Source: Paenibacillus xylanexedens (GTDB lineage: Bacteria > Bacillota > Bacilli > Paenibacillales > Paenibacillaceae). Taken from it: a DNA stretch of 64,000 nt. Under the pieces are notes generated by a model that made no database searches, was not told where the DNA came from, and saw only the letters and a program-made list of their open reading frames with translations. Where the stretch lies: the NCBI RefSeq assembly GCF_017874615.1, contig NZ_JAGIKV010000009.1:62001-126000 (forward strand). The letters are read 5' to 3'. Shown in pieces: positions 8,071 to 17,237 of the stretch (position 1 is its first letter; each line of letters begins with the position of its first letter). Position numbers and translations under genes: made by a program.

Positions 8071-8607
8071 GTGTCCATAAAAGAAGCGATGAATCAATAT
8101 TTTTTATTAAGGAAGTCCCTCGCTGAAGGAGGATTAGATTTTTTATTTAAAACACCATTTGATGAAGACGTAGAATCTCTTATTTATTATGGAAAAGTTG
8201 ACGAGAATGATTATATCTCTTGGAGACCTGTCGAAAAAAAAGAAATTTATGATTTTAGCTCACTAGAAGAAAAATTAGGCATTAGAATGCATGTATCTGT
8301 CATTGAGTATTTTAATTCGTATTGGTTTGCAGATTTAGATGGTTTTATTACTGACCATTATATAAAACTAGAGTCTGTGCAGCAAACAACAGATATAGAA
8401 TCTTACTTCAACTTACTTGTGGGATACAAGCACAACCACGATAACAAACTTGAGCACATTCCTATAGGGATAGAGGGTAACGGGCTTATTGTTGTGGTTG
8501 ATAATCAGAATGGGTTAGTCAAACTTGAGGATTTCGAACGAAAATCATTTGAAGTAATTTCAGAGGGCATTAAGCAATTAATTGTAACTCTACGATTACA
8601 AAAATAA
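8071..8607 (+). CDS. Syd/SUKH-like protein, probable immunity protein
   Basis: GTG 8071 lies eight bases after AAAGGG; GTG 8062 in the same frame is less well placed. About 178 residues. The succession YGKVDENDYISWRPVE, FSSLEEKLGI, SVIEYFNSYWFADLDG and a C-terminal GLIVVVDNQNGLVKLEDFER matches the layout of SecY-interacting protein Syd, a member of the SUKH superfamily that is widely used as immunity proteins in polymorphic toxin loci. Here it follows a toxin tail, so immunity rather than SecY proofreading is the likely job. A terminator-like hairpin follows at 8658. Confidence 0.65.
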   Translation: MSIKEAMNQYFLLRKSLAEGGLDFLFKTPFDEDVESLIYYGKVDENDYISWRPVEKKEIYDFSSLEEKLGIRMHVSVIEYFNSYWFADLDGFITDHYIKLESVQQTTDIESYFNLLVGYKHNHDNKLEHIPIGIEGNGLIVVVDNQNGLVKLEDFERKSFEVISEGIKQLIVTLRLQK

Positions 8608-8657
8608 ATATTCAAATATCATTGTTTGCTCTTAATTAAGTTATCTCGTTACATCTT

Positions 8658-8704
8658 GCAGGTTGATCATAGTTAAATTCCACTATGATTAATCTGTTTT
8701 TTTG
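8658..8704 (+). terminator. hairpin terminator homologous to 1026-1071
   Basis: GCAGGTTGATCATAGT (8658-8673) pairs with ACTATGATTAATCTGT (8682-8697), then seven T's. Compared with the hairpin at 1026, several pairs have changed on both sides (GGTC/GACC to GGTT/AATC; ATGGT/ACCAT to ATAGT/ACTAT), so the pairing is conserved. Confidence 0.65.
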
Positions 8705-9297
8705 TCATCTGATTTTCAAATAATACCACATTCCAACATCTGAATCAGTCAGGAACAGCTGGAGTATGACGAGGTAGCCAATTATTTAACCTGACGGATA
8801 CGAGCTTACTGGGAATTCGTTTACAGAAGTTCAAGTAGAAGTATAGTCTATCGGAAACCTGACTACGAGTAGGCCAAGACGAAGGGGCAGATGAAGTGAC
8901 CTATCGCTAGATATGGGATAGGGAGTACGGGAGTACGAGCTAAATCGGTGCTAGTGGAGATGAGCCCCATCTATTGTATGACCGAAGTAAGATTTGAAAA
9001 CTTAAATGAAAATTCTGTTTTAATTTTAGCGTTTATTAGAACCTACTTAGGGTTAGTAATGATTTATTTGATTCAATAGACCTATATTTTTTGAGTCCAC
9101 AGTGGTAAAATATTCATATAAATGGCATTTTTGATTGGATCTTAGGTTATAGATGTCCTAGGCATAGGATAACATTTTGAAACTACTGAAGGTCTTAAAG
9201 AAAAACGAATATAAACGGAATCAAACAGCAGACTTAAAAAATGTACATAAGTATGAAGAGATCAAGGGAGAAAAAATAAAAATGGAGCGTGAAAGAT
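8705..9297. other. long non-coding stretch before the SLH gene
   Basis: No gene seen. The last ~200 bases resemble the region upstream of the broken SLH copy: both contain TGGTAAAATATTCAT (about 6444 and 9105) and the same GGAGCGTGAA start region, so the promoter and leader were duplicated with the gene. The part from 8740 to 9000 may be decayed coding sequence, with no recognisable frame. Confidence 0.4.
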
Positions 9298-10545
9298 TTG
9301 AAAAAAGTAACACAACTCATATTAAGCGGTGCATTGGTAATTGGAATATTTCCTTTCACCGGAAACACCAGTCAAGCAGCAGTTACCTCATTTAAAGATG
9401 TGCCTACGAGCCATTGGGCGAAAGCATCGATCGATGCAGCGGTAGCAAAAGGTTATTTCAAAGGATATAGTGATGGCACGTTTAAGCCTGGAGCAACAGT
9501 GACGCGCGCAGAATTTGCAGCATTGCTGGCCCGAGTGGCTAAAGGGACGTCGGAAACGGAGCAAGCTAATGTGTTTAAGGATTTGACCGGGCATTGGAGT
9601 GAGGTAGAAGTGAATCGTGCGTTATCCCTTGGTTTTCTGAATTCTTCGGATTATCCGAATGGGTTTAAGCCAGGCACGGCTTTGACACGAGAGGAAATGG
9701 CGAAGTGGCTTAGTTCAGGGCTTGCAGCGCAAAATGAAGATTACAAGCAAGCGTTAAAGGATACAGAGAAAACGCTGGTGCCTGTGGCAGAATATTACAA
9801 GGGCGGGTTGAAGAAAGCAGCATATCCTTACGTCTCGATCGTATTAGGAACTGGGTTGATGAGTGGGTACCCCGATGGAACGTTTGGTCCAGGAAAAACA
9901 ACGACACGAGCAGAGGCGGCTGTGATCTTATCCCGTTACGATCAAGTGCAAGAAAGTAAGGCCGATTCTTACAGAGATTTGAATGAAATGCGTGAGGTAG
10001 GTCTGACGGGAAGCAATCTGACTACAGCTACACCATACGAGTATTTCACAAGAGAGGATGGGACCGCAGAAAGCTTTGATCGTGTAATTGGAAAAAAAGT
10101 AAATCTACGCAATAATCTAGGAACTATAACTGCCCATCGCATGATTGTGGCTGATGCACAAACCAAGACTACGATTCGAAACTTATATGGAAAATTATTT
10201 ATTGATAAGGATTATCGATACCCCTTACGTGATAGTTATTATGAAGCTTTTATGGAAGTAACGGTGACTCCAAATGGAAACAATTTAAGAAATCTAGCAT
10301 TTATTCAAGCAGTGGGAGATATTTTTACAACAGTCGGGAATTTTAGCAGCGGGACTAAAGAAAAATATGGAATCAACAATTTGCCAGTAGAGGAGTATGT
10401 TGATTCAGGATTTTTTAAAAAAGGAGTTCCTCGCACGTTTTGGATGAAGTTCTATCTTAGAAGATCAGCAGGCACGTCTGTGAGCCAATCCATGTTGGCA
10501 TTTGTAGTTGATAAACAAACTAGTACTTTCTTCAGAATTCCATGA
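9298..10545 (+). CDS. SLH-domain cell-surface protein
   Basis: About 415 residues from TTG 9298 (GGAG ten bases upstream); GTG 9289 in frame is possible but too close to that site. A signal peptide (KKVTQLILSGALVIGIFPFTG, cleavage near SQA-A) precedes three SLH repeats: FKDVPTSHWAKASI..TRAEF, FKDLTGHWSE..TREEM and GYPDGTFGPGKTTTRAE. Such repeats bind secondary cell-wall polymer. The last ~170 residues form a unique domain shared with the broken copy at 6606. The stop overlaps the ATG of the large surface protein (ATGA), so the two are translationally coupled and probably act together at the cell surface. Confidence 0.85.
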   Translation: MKKVTQLILSGALVIGIFPFTGNTSQAAVTSFKDVPTSHWAKASIDAAVAKGYFKGYSDGTFKPGATVTRAEFAALLARVAKGTSETEQANVFKDLTGHWSEVEVNRALSLGFLNSSDYPNGFKPGTALTREEMAKWLSSGLAAQNEDYKQALKDTEKTLVPVAEYYKGGLKKAAYPYVSIVLGTGLMSGYPDGTFGPGKTTTRAEAAVILSRYDQVQESKADSYRDLNEMREVGLTGSNLTTATPYEYFTREDGTAESFDRVIGKKVNLRNNLGTITAHRMIVADAQTKTTIRNLYGKLFIDKDYRYPLRDSYYEAFMEVTVTPNGNNLRNLAFIQAVGDIFTTVGNFSSGTKEKYGINNLPVEEYVDSGFFKKGVPRTFWMKFYLRRSAGTSVSQSMLAFVVDKQTSTFFRIP

Positions 10546-13500
10546 ACAATGTAATTAGAGGATTAAAGAGAGGCTTATTGTTTTTTTTCTTAATTAGTCC
10601 ATTACTTATTACAGCTACAACGGAAAACACTGTAATTGCAGCTGATGATGTAGCCAAGATATTAAAAAAAATTGTTGTCAGTCCAGATCTGGAAGATCGG
10701 AAAGATTTGGAAGACTTTGCTGCACCTGTAGCTCTTCCTGAGGGACCAACGGGTTATCAAAAAGTGGTTAGAATCTTTGAAGGGGTCAAAACAGCTAATC
10801 CAGGGGTGTACTGGTACCAGATTGATAGTCTCAAGTGGATTGCAGAAACGTCTTTTGGAAATATTCCAGCGAACTATGTTGAGGACGGAGACAAGTATGC
10901 ACCTGTGAAAACATCAGTTCGAGATCAAATTCAGATGGCAAATAATCCGGTGTATGTGCCTGATAAGTATATAGATCAAACTAAAGCTCAAGTGGCTTCG
11001 GATGTTGCCATCCCTAGCCCACATATTGTGAAAGTAGAGACAACGGAAGTACAAGGCTGGAACTCCCTTATTACCAATCTCGAACTGGATTCTACAAAGA
11101 AAATAGTAACCTTAACTTCGGATACAGGAAAAAAAGATTCGGATTTATATGTACAGGAATACACAAAAGAGTATGGGAAAAATCCCAGTGGAAAAATCAA
11201 GTACAGTACCTTATATTTAACGCCTTTAAATATAACATGGCGAAGTAAGTGGACGGAGCAGAAAAAAATTCGACTTACAGGTACTCAGCGATTAAAAAAA
11301 GATGAAGAAGCCAATCTCAAAGGTGAAGTGGCTACGATGAGTCATGGAGCTAAGCAATTTGGCAACTGGGTAGATATCTCCACTCGTTCGGGTGTGGAAT
11401 GGAAATCAGATCAGGAAGGTATCGTTGAAGTGAACCCAAGTGGAAAGATTAAAGGCGTAAGCCCGGGAACCGCTACAATTTCTGTACGTTGGAAAAGCGA
11501 CGATTCATATAAATACGATCTTATAGCTTACTTAAAAGTCACGGTGGGTGATGGGACAGCCCCACCAGGGGGAGTCGCAGGCTGTACATATACCATCAAT
11601 CCACCGAATGAAGTAGCCTCACCACAAACTGCATTTATGGACCCGGGGGCTCAGGGACATATTCTGGCGGATGACCCAACCAACGGCATTCATTTTGATG
11701 CGACGCGCGGGATCCCGACCTCGGAGCACCTGTATGCCAATACGTGGGCGATGAACTATTTGTTCCAGCATACCTTTGGCAAGCAACAAGGCACGATTAC
11801 CTATGATTGCACTGCCGACATTACATATGTTCGCACCTGGAAGGTGGAGCAGCCTGACCTGCCGGGACCGAATGGGACGTCCATCCCGCAGGAAGATACC
11901 GAGGATTCGGATGAAGTCCCGGTCCAGTACAGGTTCAGCTTTGAACGAAACTATAGCTATTGGAAAATTAATAACGTCGAACTTTATTCCATAGAGCAGG
12001 CCGAGATGGAGAACTATGCTCTCCCTGAAGGAAGTCGGATTATACTCAGGCCACAGGGGTATACACCGCCGGATTTGGAGATGGAGCACGACGAAGACGT
12101 GGAGATCCATGTCATGCCGAAGGAAACAGGAGAAATTAGCTATGTTCCCGAGGTACTAGCGACTGAGGGGTACGTGCCTTTAGACGTACCTGATGATACA
12201 GAGTTACTGAAAGGGATGGCCGAAGACCAAACGGGTCCACCCGATGTGAAGAACGATGCGCTGGACTTTACCTGGGAGGGTTCGACGACAAACGTCATGG
12301 ATGGCAGCACCGTCGTTGAAAACGGACCGGATCCGACGCAAATCCCGGCACCAACGAAGATCGGCTCGTATAAAAATACCGGGGAGCAGGTGCTGTATGA
12401 AGATCAGCTGTTGATTCCCCGGACACTCTTGAATAAAGCGGATACGGAGTCCACAGGGGAAATCCAATATGCCCTCCATCCAACCACCTTGGGAGGCAGT
12501 GGAGGAAAAACGTTCTCTGTCGATCCAATCAACACCGTCACCGTCCATACACCAGTGGTGAACTACTCGCTCGTTTCGGATGATCAGCCCCATAACCAGA
12601 AAACGGTGCCGAACATGAGTCGGTCCGCGCTCATTTTGGAGCGACCATTCACGGTTCGCATCCCGACCAGCGGACAACATCTGGATGCGGGGTCCTATCC
12701 GGGATATGGGGATCGGAATTACGCCAAGTATTATCGGATTAAACAAGTCCAGTTTCCTTTTGACGTGTACAGTGCCGACCGAACGCAATTTTATCCGCGA
12801 AACACGTGGATCGATATCCAAGTACCTGTACTGGATACCACCTTCTATCTGCCCGTGTGGGTGGATGAAGGAGACTACCAGGTGGAATTCCGGAATATCG
12901 CTGAAAATGCCCCATCGCATTTCAGTACTGAGCAGGAGATTGACGCCCAGCCCGATGCCAACACAGATCTGTATTACCACGCCGCTTCGGACGAAGTATC
13001 TGTGGAGGTCATTGGGAGACTATACGACTTTGAGATTACCGATATCGCGGACTATAATTGGGAGCTGGTCTTCCGCCGTTTCAAAAATAGCCTTGCGCCG
13101 ACCTGGATCAGTTACTGGACCGGCACGCAGGATATCGATGGAGACAAGCGGGGCAACAAACCCCAGTTTACCGTCCCGATTCGCCCGGGCAGTCACCCAC
13201 TGCAAGGGTACCAGAATGTGGCGGTGAAAACGGGATATCACTTCAAGTTTGATTTTAAAACAAAAGGCAACATGTTTGGCCCGCGAGATGGTATTCGTCT
13301 CACACCAACCTTTGATTTTGTGAGTAAGGATGGAAGTACGCGTGTGCCCGTGGATCTGTATTACTCTACCAACCAACGGAACTTTATTCGCATCGGTTCG
13401 ACAGAAGACCAAGTGAAGCGGTTCGTGATTCTGAATGATCGGCTACGTCAAGTTCCATCCGAACAACTACGAGATACAGCGACATACAAATACAACCGAT

Positions 13501-14054
13501 ATGGTGAAATCCATCCGGGGATGATGAGTGAACGAGCGTATCAAGAGTACTATCGAGACAAGTTCACGAAAATGAAAACTCCGGTAGGTGGATATAGCCT
13601 GCTCTTGATGCCAGAGCAATTGCGAACGTTTATCGGTCCGAAAACGAATATTCCAACGACCGCCAGTGCAGATGTACTGCGTGCGAATGCAGCCATTCAA
13701 CAATGGTACGGGGAATACAGTCTACCTGCCGAGCCCTATGTGGTGCAAGCGGGAACAAACTTGGCTGAGTATGGACGTACGCATGGCGGATTGGATGCTA
13801 AATCGCCAATCTTCCTGAAGGATGGGTATATCGTGGTGAACTTCAACTTCGAGTCCATTCGAGAGGGAAATCTCGCGGCACCACATCTGCAATATATCCA
13901 TGCCCCACTGATGAATCAATGGTTGCTGGAAGGATTCCAGCGTGAGGTAGAGGATAGCTACGGAAACAGCTTTACGTTGCGGGACGGAGACGTAGTCTTT
14001 TACCATGCGGATCGCTCCAGCCGCGATGATTTCAGCGCGCAGGTACCGCATTAA
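10542..14054 (+). CDS. giant secreted surface protein, variable N-terminus with Big_2 domain
   Basis: 1170 residues. A signal peptide (RGLLFFFLISPLLITATT) is followed by a unique region to about residue 345, including a bacterial Ig-like Big_2 domain (GVEWKSDQEGIVEVNPSG, then GVSPGTATISVRW). From about residue 346 (TINPPNEV) to the end (AQVPH) it is almost the same as the protein at 17234. No LPXTG, SLH or transmembrane segment is visible at the C-terminus. The N-terminal third is AT-rich while the common part is clearly more GC-rich, so the gene is a mosaic. Its start overlaps the SLH gene stop. Function unknown; I recall a DUF (possibly DUF5704) for such Paenibacillus proteins but cannot verify it. 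The partner SLH protein may anchor it. Confidence 0.75.
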   Translation: MNNVIRGLKRGLLFFFLISPLLITATTENTVIAADDVAKILKKIVVSPDLEDRKDLEDFAAPVALPEGPTGYQKVVRIFEGVKTANPGVYWYQIDSLKWIAETSFGNIPANYVEDGDKYAPVKTSVRDQIQMANNPVYVPDKYIDQTKAQVASDVAIPSPHIVKVETTEVQGWNSLITNLELDSTKKIVTLTSDTGKKDSDLYVQEYTKEYGKNPSGKIKYSTLYLTPLNITWRSKWTEQKKIRLTGTQRLKKDEEANLKGEVATMSHGAKQFGNWVDISTRSGVEWKSDQEGIVEVNPSGKIKGVSPGTATISVRWKSDDSYKYDLIAYLKVTVGDGTAPPGGVAGCTYTINPPNEVASPQTAFMDPGAQGHILADDPTNGIHFDATRGIPTSEHLYANTWAMNYLFQHTFGKQQGTITYDCTADITYVRTWKVEQPDLPGPNGTSIPQEDTEDSDEVPVQYRFSFERNYSYWKINNVELYSIEQAEMENYALPEGSRIILRPQGYTPPDLEMEHDEDVEIHVMPKETGEISYVPEVLATEGYVPLDVPDDTELLKGMAEDQTGPPDVKNDALDFTWEGSTTNVMDGSTVVENGPDPTQIPAPTKIGSYKNTGEQVLYEDQLLIPRTLLNKADTESTGEIQYALHPTTLGGSGGKTFSVDPINTVTVHTPVVNYSLVSDDQPHNQKTVPNMSRSALILERPFTVRIPTSGQHLDAGSYPGYGDRNYAKYYRIKQVQFPFDVYSADRTQFYPRNTWIDIQVPVLDTTFYLPVWVDEGDYQVEFRNIAENAPSHFSTEQEIDAQPDANTDLYYHAASDEVSVEVIGRLYDFEITDIADYNWELVFRRFKNSLAPTWISYWTGTQDIDGDKRGNKPQFTVPIRPGSHPLQGYQNVAVKTGYHFKFDFKTKGNMFGPRDGIRLTPTFDFVSKDGSTRVPVDLYYSTNQRNFIRIGSTEDQVKRFVILNDRLRQVPSEQLRDTATYKYNRYGEIHPGMMSERAYQEYYRDKFTKMKTPVGGYSLLLMPEQLRTFIGPKTNIPTTASADVLRANAAIQQWYGEYSLPAEPYVVQAGTNLAEYGRTHGGLDAKSPIFLKDGYIVVNFNFESIREGNLAAPHLQYIHAPLMNQWLLEGFQREVEDSYGNSFTLRDGDVVFYHADRSSRDDFSAQVPH

Positions 14055-14089
14055 GAAATAAATGTAAGTATTACAATCAGTTACTGGAT

Positions 14090-14125
14090 AGAAGAAATCC
14101 TTTTACTAGAGGATTTCTTCTGTTT
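14090..14125 (+). terminator. terminator between large surface gene and lipoprotein gene
   Basis: AGAAGAAATCC (14090-14100) pairs perfectly with GGATTTCTTCT (14111-14121), then GTTTT. The same hairpin occurs at 20646 in the second unit. It separates the SLH/giant transcript from the lipoprotein/lipase genes. Confidence 0.75.
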
Positions 14126-14156
14126 TACAACTACATTGATAAAGTGAGGGATGGTT

Positions 14157-14495
14157 GTGTCCCGGATAATAAAGATAATTACATTTACCATAATGATCGT
14201 TGGAGTAATAGGAGGATGTTCTGGAGTGGACAAAAAGGATCAAGAAATTATAGAGCGTTCGGAGACCATTGCCATTGATTATCTAAAAGAAACTTATGAT
14301 TTAGACGTGACCATCACAAGGAGGCAAATGCAGCCTAAGATGGCAATGTCACGTGTATCAATATATGGTTATATAACGGGAAACGAAGATCAAACGTTCA
14401 TAATATCGATTAACTATGAAACTGGTTTGAAAGAGATGTTTGCGTATAGTCCTGAATTTAAGAAAGCATTATTAGTAAAAGGATATAATCTTTGA
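14157..14495 (+). CDS. DUF1433-like lipoprotein, probable inhibitor of the lipase
   Basis: 112 residues from GTG 14157, seven bases after GAGGG (ATG 14151 is too close to that site). A short lipoprotein signal ends in the lipobox VIGGC. The mature part has ERSETIAIDYLKETYDLDVT, and PKMAMSRVSIYGYITGN matches the DUF1433 pattern (AI.YL..TY..DVT...PM..Y.I.GYIN). In Staphylococcus aureus the DUF1433 lipoprotein TilA neutralises the type VII-secreted lipase TslA from outside the membrane. Here the lipase gene follows 32 bases later, so an immunity role is a well-based inference. Paralog at 20715. Confidence 0.7.
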   Translation: MSRIIKIITFTIMIVGVIGGCSGVDKKDQEIIERSETIAIDYLKETYDLDVTITRRQMQPKMAMSRVSIYGYITGNEDQTFIISINYETGLKEMFAYSPEFKKALLVKGYNL

Positions 14496-14527
14496 TATTA
14501 CAGTTAAATGTGAGATAGGGAGATTAA

Positions 14528-15826
14528 ATGAGTAAGGATGATCTAAACAATAGAAATATAACCGATCAGGTTTATCAACGAATGTCCGATGCAGCTTATA
14601 ACGATTTTGAGAAAGGAATTGAAATTGAAGGTTTAACGGGCTGGGAAGTACTAGACCAAAAACACAATTCATCTGGCATGGATGCAGTGACCTTTTATAA
14701 TCCTGATACAAAACAAGCGGTCGTTGCTTTCCGAGGAACGGAAGGTTCCAGTACCTTGGATAGAAAAGCTCCTGATTTAAAAGCGGATGTTCTAAATATT
14801 GGTTTTCCTGAAATTGGAGCAACGATCAATAGAGCATTTGACGATCTCCGATTTCCATTGGAAAAGGAAATTTCTAAAGGAATAGAAGACTCGTTAGGTC
14901 TATCTCAAGTTGAGGATTGGCTAGGAGAAACTCAAAAAAATATCAGCAAGGGGCTGCGTTTTGAAAATCAACTATATGAGGCTGAAGATTATGTGAAGGA
15001 GATGCAGAGCAAATATCCCGATGCAGACTTTACACTTACGGGACATTCATTAGGCGGGGCAAATGCACAATATGTAGCGGTGTATACAGGACTGGATGCA
15101 GTCACGTTTAGTGCACCTACCGTCGTGGCATCGTTAACACCAGAAATGCGTAGGAAAGCAGAAGAAGGTGCTTTCGATCGTCAGGTAACCAACTTCATTC
15201 ATCCTGGGGATTTCATTGCAAGTGGTATGCTGGGAGGATATGAGAGGCACGTGGGTTCAACTCTCGTAATTGATAAAAATTATGACGACTTTAATGCTAG
15301 TTACGGTGCTGTGGACAAAATAAAGGATACACTGGGAGGGCCTTCATATCACGATATGAAGCATTACAGCTTCGATGACGATGGGTATATCGATAATACC
15401 TTGTATGATGAAATTACGGGAGAACGAGTGAGTTTCTCTCCGCGAAAACCTTCGGATCATAACATCCTGGATCATACACGTGAAGCTTGGGATACCCTAT
15501 CCAAAGGTTTCAAGTCTGTGGTTAATGTTGTAGGTGGTTACTCGGCAGGAACCATCGAGTTAACGCCAGAAGAATTGAAGGAGATTGCAGGGAAATGGAG
15601 TCGCCAAGCACAGGATATGAGCCGTACCTTTGAGCGAATCCAACGGAACTTTTTTGAGTACACTGAGAGCAGTCATAGTCAGCGGCTTGTGCCGATTGTA
15701 TGGGATCTTCAGATGAGTATTAAGCAGTTAGATGAATGGCATCTGGAACATACATCAGATCTTGTGGATTATATTCAGAACAAGGCCGATTTGTTTATCC
15801 AGGCCGATAGTGGTGTGGGAATTTAG
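14528..15826 (+). CDS. lipase effector with C-terminal LXG-like helical domain (TslA-like)
   Basis: 432 residues. Residues ~20-290 form an alpha/beta-hydrolase lipase of the class 3 type: VVAFRGTEGS near residue 80, nucleophile elbow TGHSLGGAN with Ser174, and candidate Asp228 in HPGDFIAS and His275 or His279 in SYHDMKHYSF. There is no signal peptide. The last ~90 residues (TPEELKEIAGKWSRQAQDMS, then VWDLQMSIKQLDEWHLEHTS) are helical and resemble a WXG/LXG targeting domain placed at the C-terminus, the reverse domain order known from TslA. A DUF1433-like lipoprotein precedes it. Likely role: type VII-secreted phospholipase toxin. The secretion machine itself is not in the window. Confidence 0.7.
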   Translation: MSKDDLNNRNITDQVYQRMSDAAYNDFEKGIEIEGLTGWEVLDQKHNSSGMDAVTFYNPDTKQAVVAFRGTEGSSTLDRKAPDLKADVLNIGFPEIGATINRAFDDLRFPLEKEISKGIEDSLGLSQVEDWLGETQKNISKGLRFENQLYEAEDYVKEMQSKYPDADFTLTGHSLGGANAQYVAVYTGLDAVTFSAPTVVASLTPEMRRKAEEGAFDRQVTNFIHPGDFIASGMLGGYERHVGSTLVIDKNYDDFNASYGAVDKIKDTLGGPSYHDMKHYSFDDDGYIDNTLYDEITGERVSFSPRKPSDHNILDHTREAWDTLSKGFKSVVNVVGGYSAGTIELTPEELKEIAGKWSRQAQDMSRTFERIQRNFFEYTESSHSQRLVPIVWDLQMSIKQLDEWHLEHTSDLVDYIQNKADLFIQADSGVGI

Positions 15827-15920
15827 TAGTTCTAAAGTTTGTTTATTTATAGCATATGTGACAGCAAGAATTTACATATTGATGAAATTAATTATTCTTA
15901 TTGAAATGAGGACAACACAG

Positions 15921-17237
15921 ATGAAAAAGAAAGTAATCGTCATGAGTACGATAATAGCCCTTTTAGCAGCGACAGTTCAGGTTCATGCGGAACCATCAAT
16001 TTCCTTGGATGGTAGTTTAAATAGCAAGCCAATGAATTCAATTACAGATCGTGACGCAGGACAAAAAATATCATTCAAGGATATTCAAGGGCATTGGGCA
16101 GTATCCAGTATTCAGGCGGCGCTGGATAAAGGGATTGTTACTGGTTATCCCAATGGCATGTTTTATCCGGAAAATAAAGTAACGCGTGCAGAGTTTCTAA
16201 AGCTCATAGTTAGTTCACTGGGCCATGAGGCAGAGCCTACAAAGTCCAATATGCAGTGGTATGATGCATATGTCACATCTGCCAAAGTCAATAAATTGTA
16301 TGTTGAATCCGATTTTCTATCCTCAGATTGGTCTGAACCCATGACGCGCATGGAAATGGTACACGTGGCGGCACGGGCCATTGGGAAGATTGGTACAGAT
16401 GATTATGATTTTCTATATCTTGCTGTAAAAAATGGGTTACTTTCGGGTAAGGGAAACGGAAAGCTTGATCCCCAGGGTACAACCACTCGTGCTCAAGCGT
16501 TAACCGTTGTAGACCGAATTGGTAAAGTGCGGAGTGGACAGACACTGAAAGTAGATACAGTAGCTTTAAAGAATGCAGAGAGAGCCAAGAATGCGGAGCG
16601 GGATCCGTGGGGACGGCTTATTCGAACCACCAATTTGCCTAAAAATGCAAAAGACTTCCCTTATATTTTGGAAGAATATCCGAATGAAATGTATGAGATG
16701 AAGCCCAGTATTATTGTAGATACGACTTCTGCCCAACTAGCCAAGATCGATAGAAACTTTAACAATAAGGCTCTAATGGATCAATGGAAACAAACAACGG
16801 AGAATTACTATAACTTAATGCTTAACGTAGACTACAGAACAATTGATGAAGAATGGGCCAATACATTATTTACATATCACAATCAGGCTTTCAGGGTGGT
16901 ACTTGCGGATATGAGACGATATGTGAAGTGGGTTAAGGAAAACAAAATCATCATGACAGGGTCTTTGGTAGCAGAACCTTCTATGGTGACTGATGCGGAT
17001 AAGCTAGCTGGTTATTTTATTCGAACTAAGTTTAGTTTTGAGATCAAATCTTACATTAAATACGAAAACATCATATTTGATGAACGTTTCATAGATGCTG
17101 ATACCTTTAAAAAAGGAAAAAAATATGCAGGATATGTAGATATTCCGTTATCTACGAATTCAAATACGTATGATTTGAAGGTCAGTGGCATGGCTACATT
17201 ATTTAGTGACAACTCTATAGTACGTGAAGTGAAATGA
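15921..17237 (+). CDS. SLH-domain surface protein, divergent type
   Basis: 438 residues from ATG 15921 with a GAGGA-like site. Signal peptide KKKVIVMSTIIALLAATVQV with cleavage after VHA. SLH repeats: FKDIQGHWAVSSIQAALDKG to TRAEF, then WYDAYVTSAKVNKLYV to MTRMEM, then LAVKNGLLSGKGNGKLDPQG to TRAQ. The remaining 250 residues form an unrelated, partly helical domain. It occupies the same place as the SLH protein at 9298 but is only distantly similar, while its neighbour downstream is nearly identical. The stop again overlaps the next ATG (ATGA at 17234). Confidence 0.8.
   Translation: MKKKVIVMSTIIALLAATVQVHAEPSISLDGSLNSKPMNSITDRDAGQKISFKDIQGHWAVSSIQAALDKGIVTGYPNGMFYPENKVTRAEFLKLIVSSLGHEAEPTKSNMQWYDAYVTSAKVNKLYVESDFLSSDWSEPMTRMEMVHVAARAIGKIGTDDYDFLYLAVKNGLLSGKGNGKLDPQGTTTRAQALTVVDRIGKVRSGQTLKVDTVALKNAERAKNAERDPWGRLIRTTNLPKNAKDFPYILEEYPNEMYEMKPSIIVDTTSAQLAKIDRNFNNKALMDQWKQTTENYYNLMLNVDYRTIDEEWANTLFTYHNQAFRVVLADMRRYVKWVKENKIIMTGSLVAEPSMVTDADKLAGYFIRTKFSFEIKSYIKYENIIFDERFIDADTFKKGKKYAGYVDIPLSTNSNTYDLKVSGMATLFSDNSIVREVK

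Noticed and set aside
9177..9395. Open frame of 72 codons across the SLH start
   Set aside because: It runs in another frame through the SLH signal-peptide region and reads as low-complexity text; its duplicated part is explained by the SLH gene.
12204..12980. Long antisense open frames in the giant genes (12204-12980 and 18761-19534, minus strand, ~257 codons, similar to each other)
   Set aside because: They are similar only because the sense genes are near-identical; they have no ribosome-binding site or family resemblance and arise from the codon pattern of the sense strand.
14157..15826. Lipase as an ordinary secreted nutrient lipase
   Set aside because: It has no signal peptide and carries a C-terminal WXG/LXG-like helical domain, which argues for a specialised export route.
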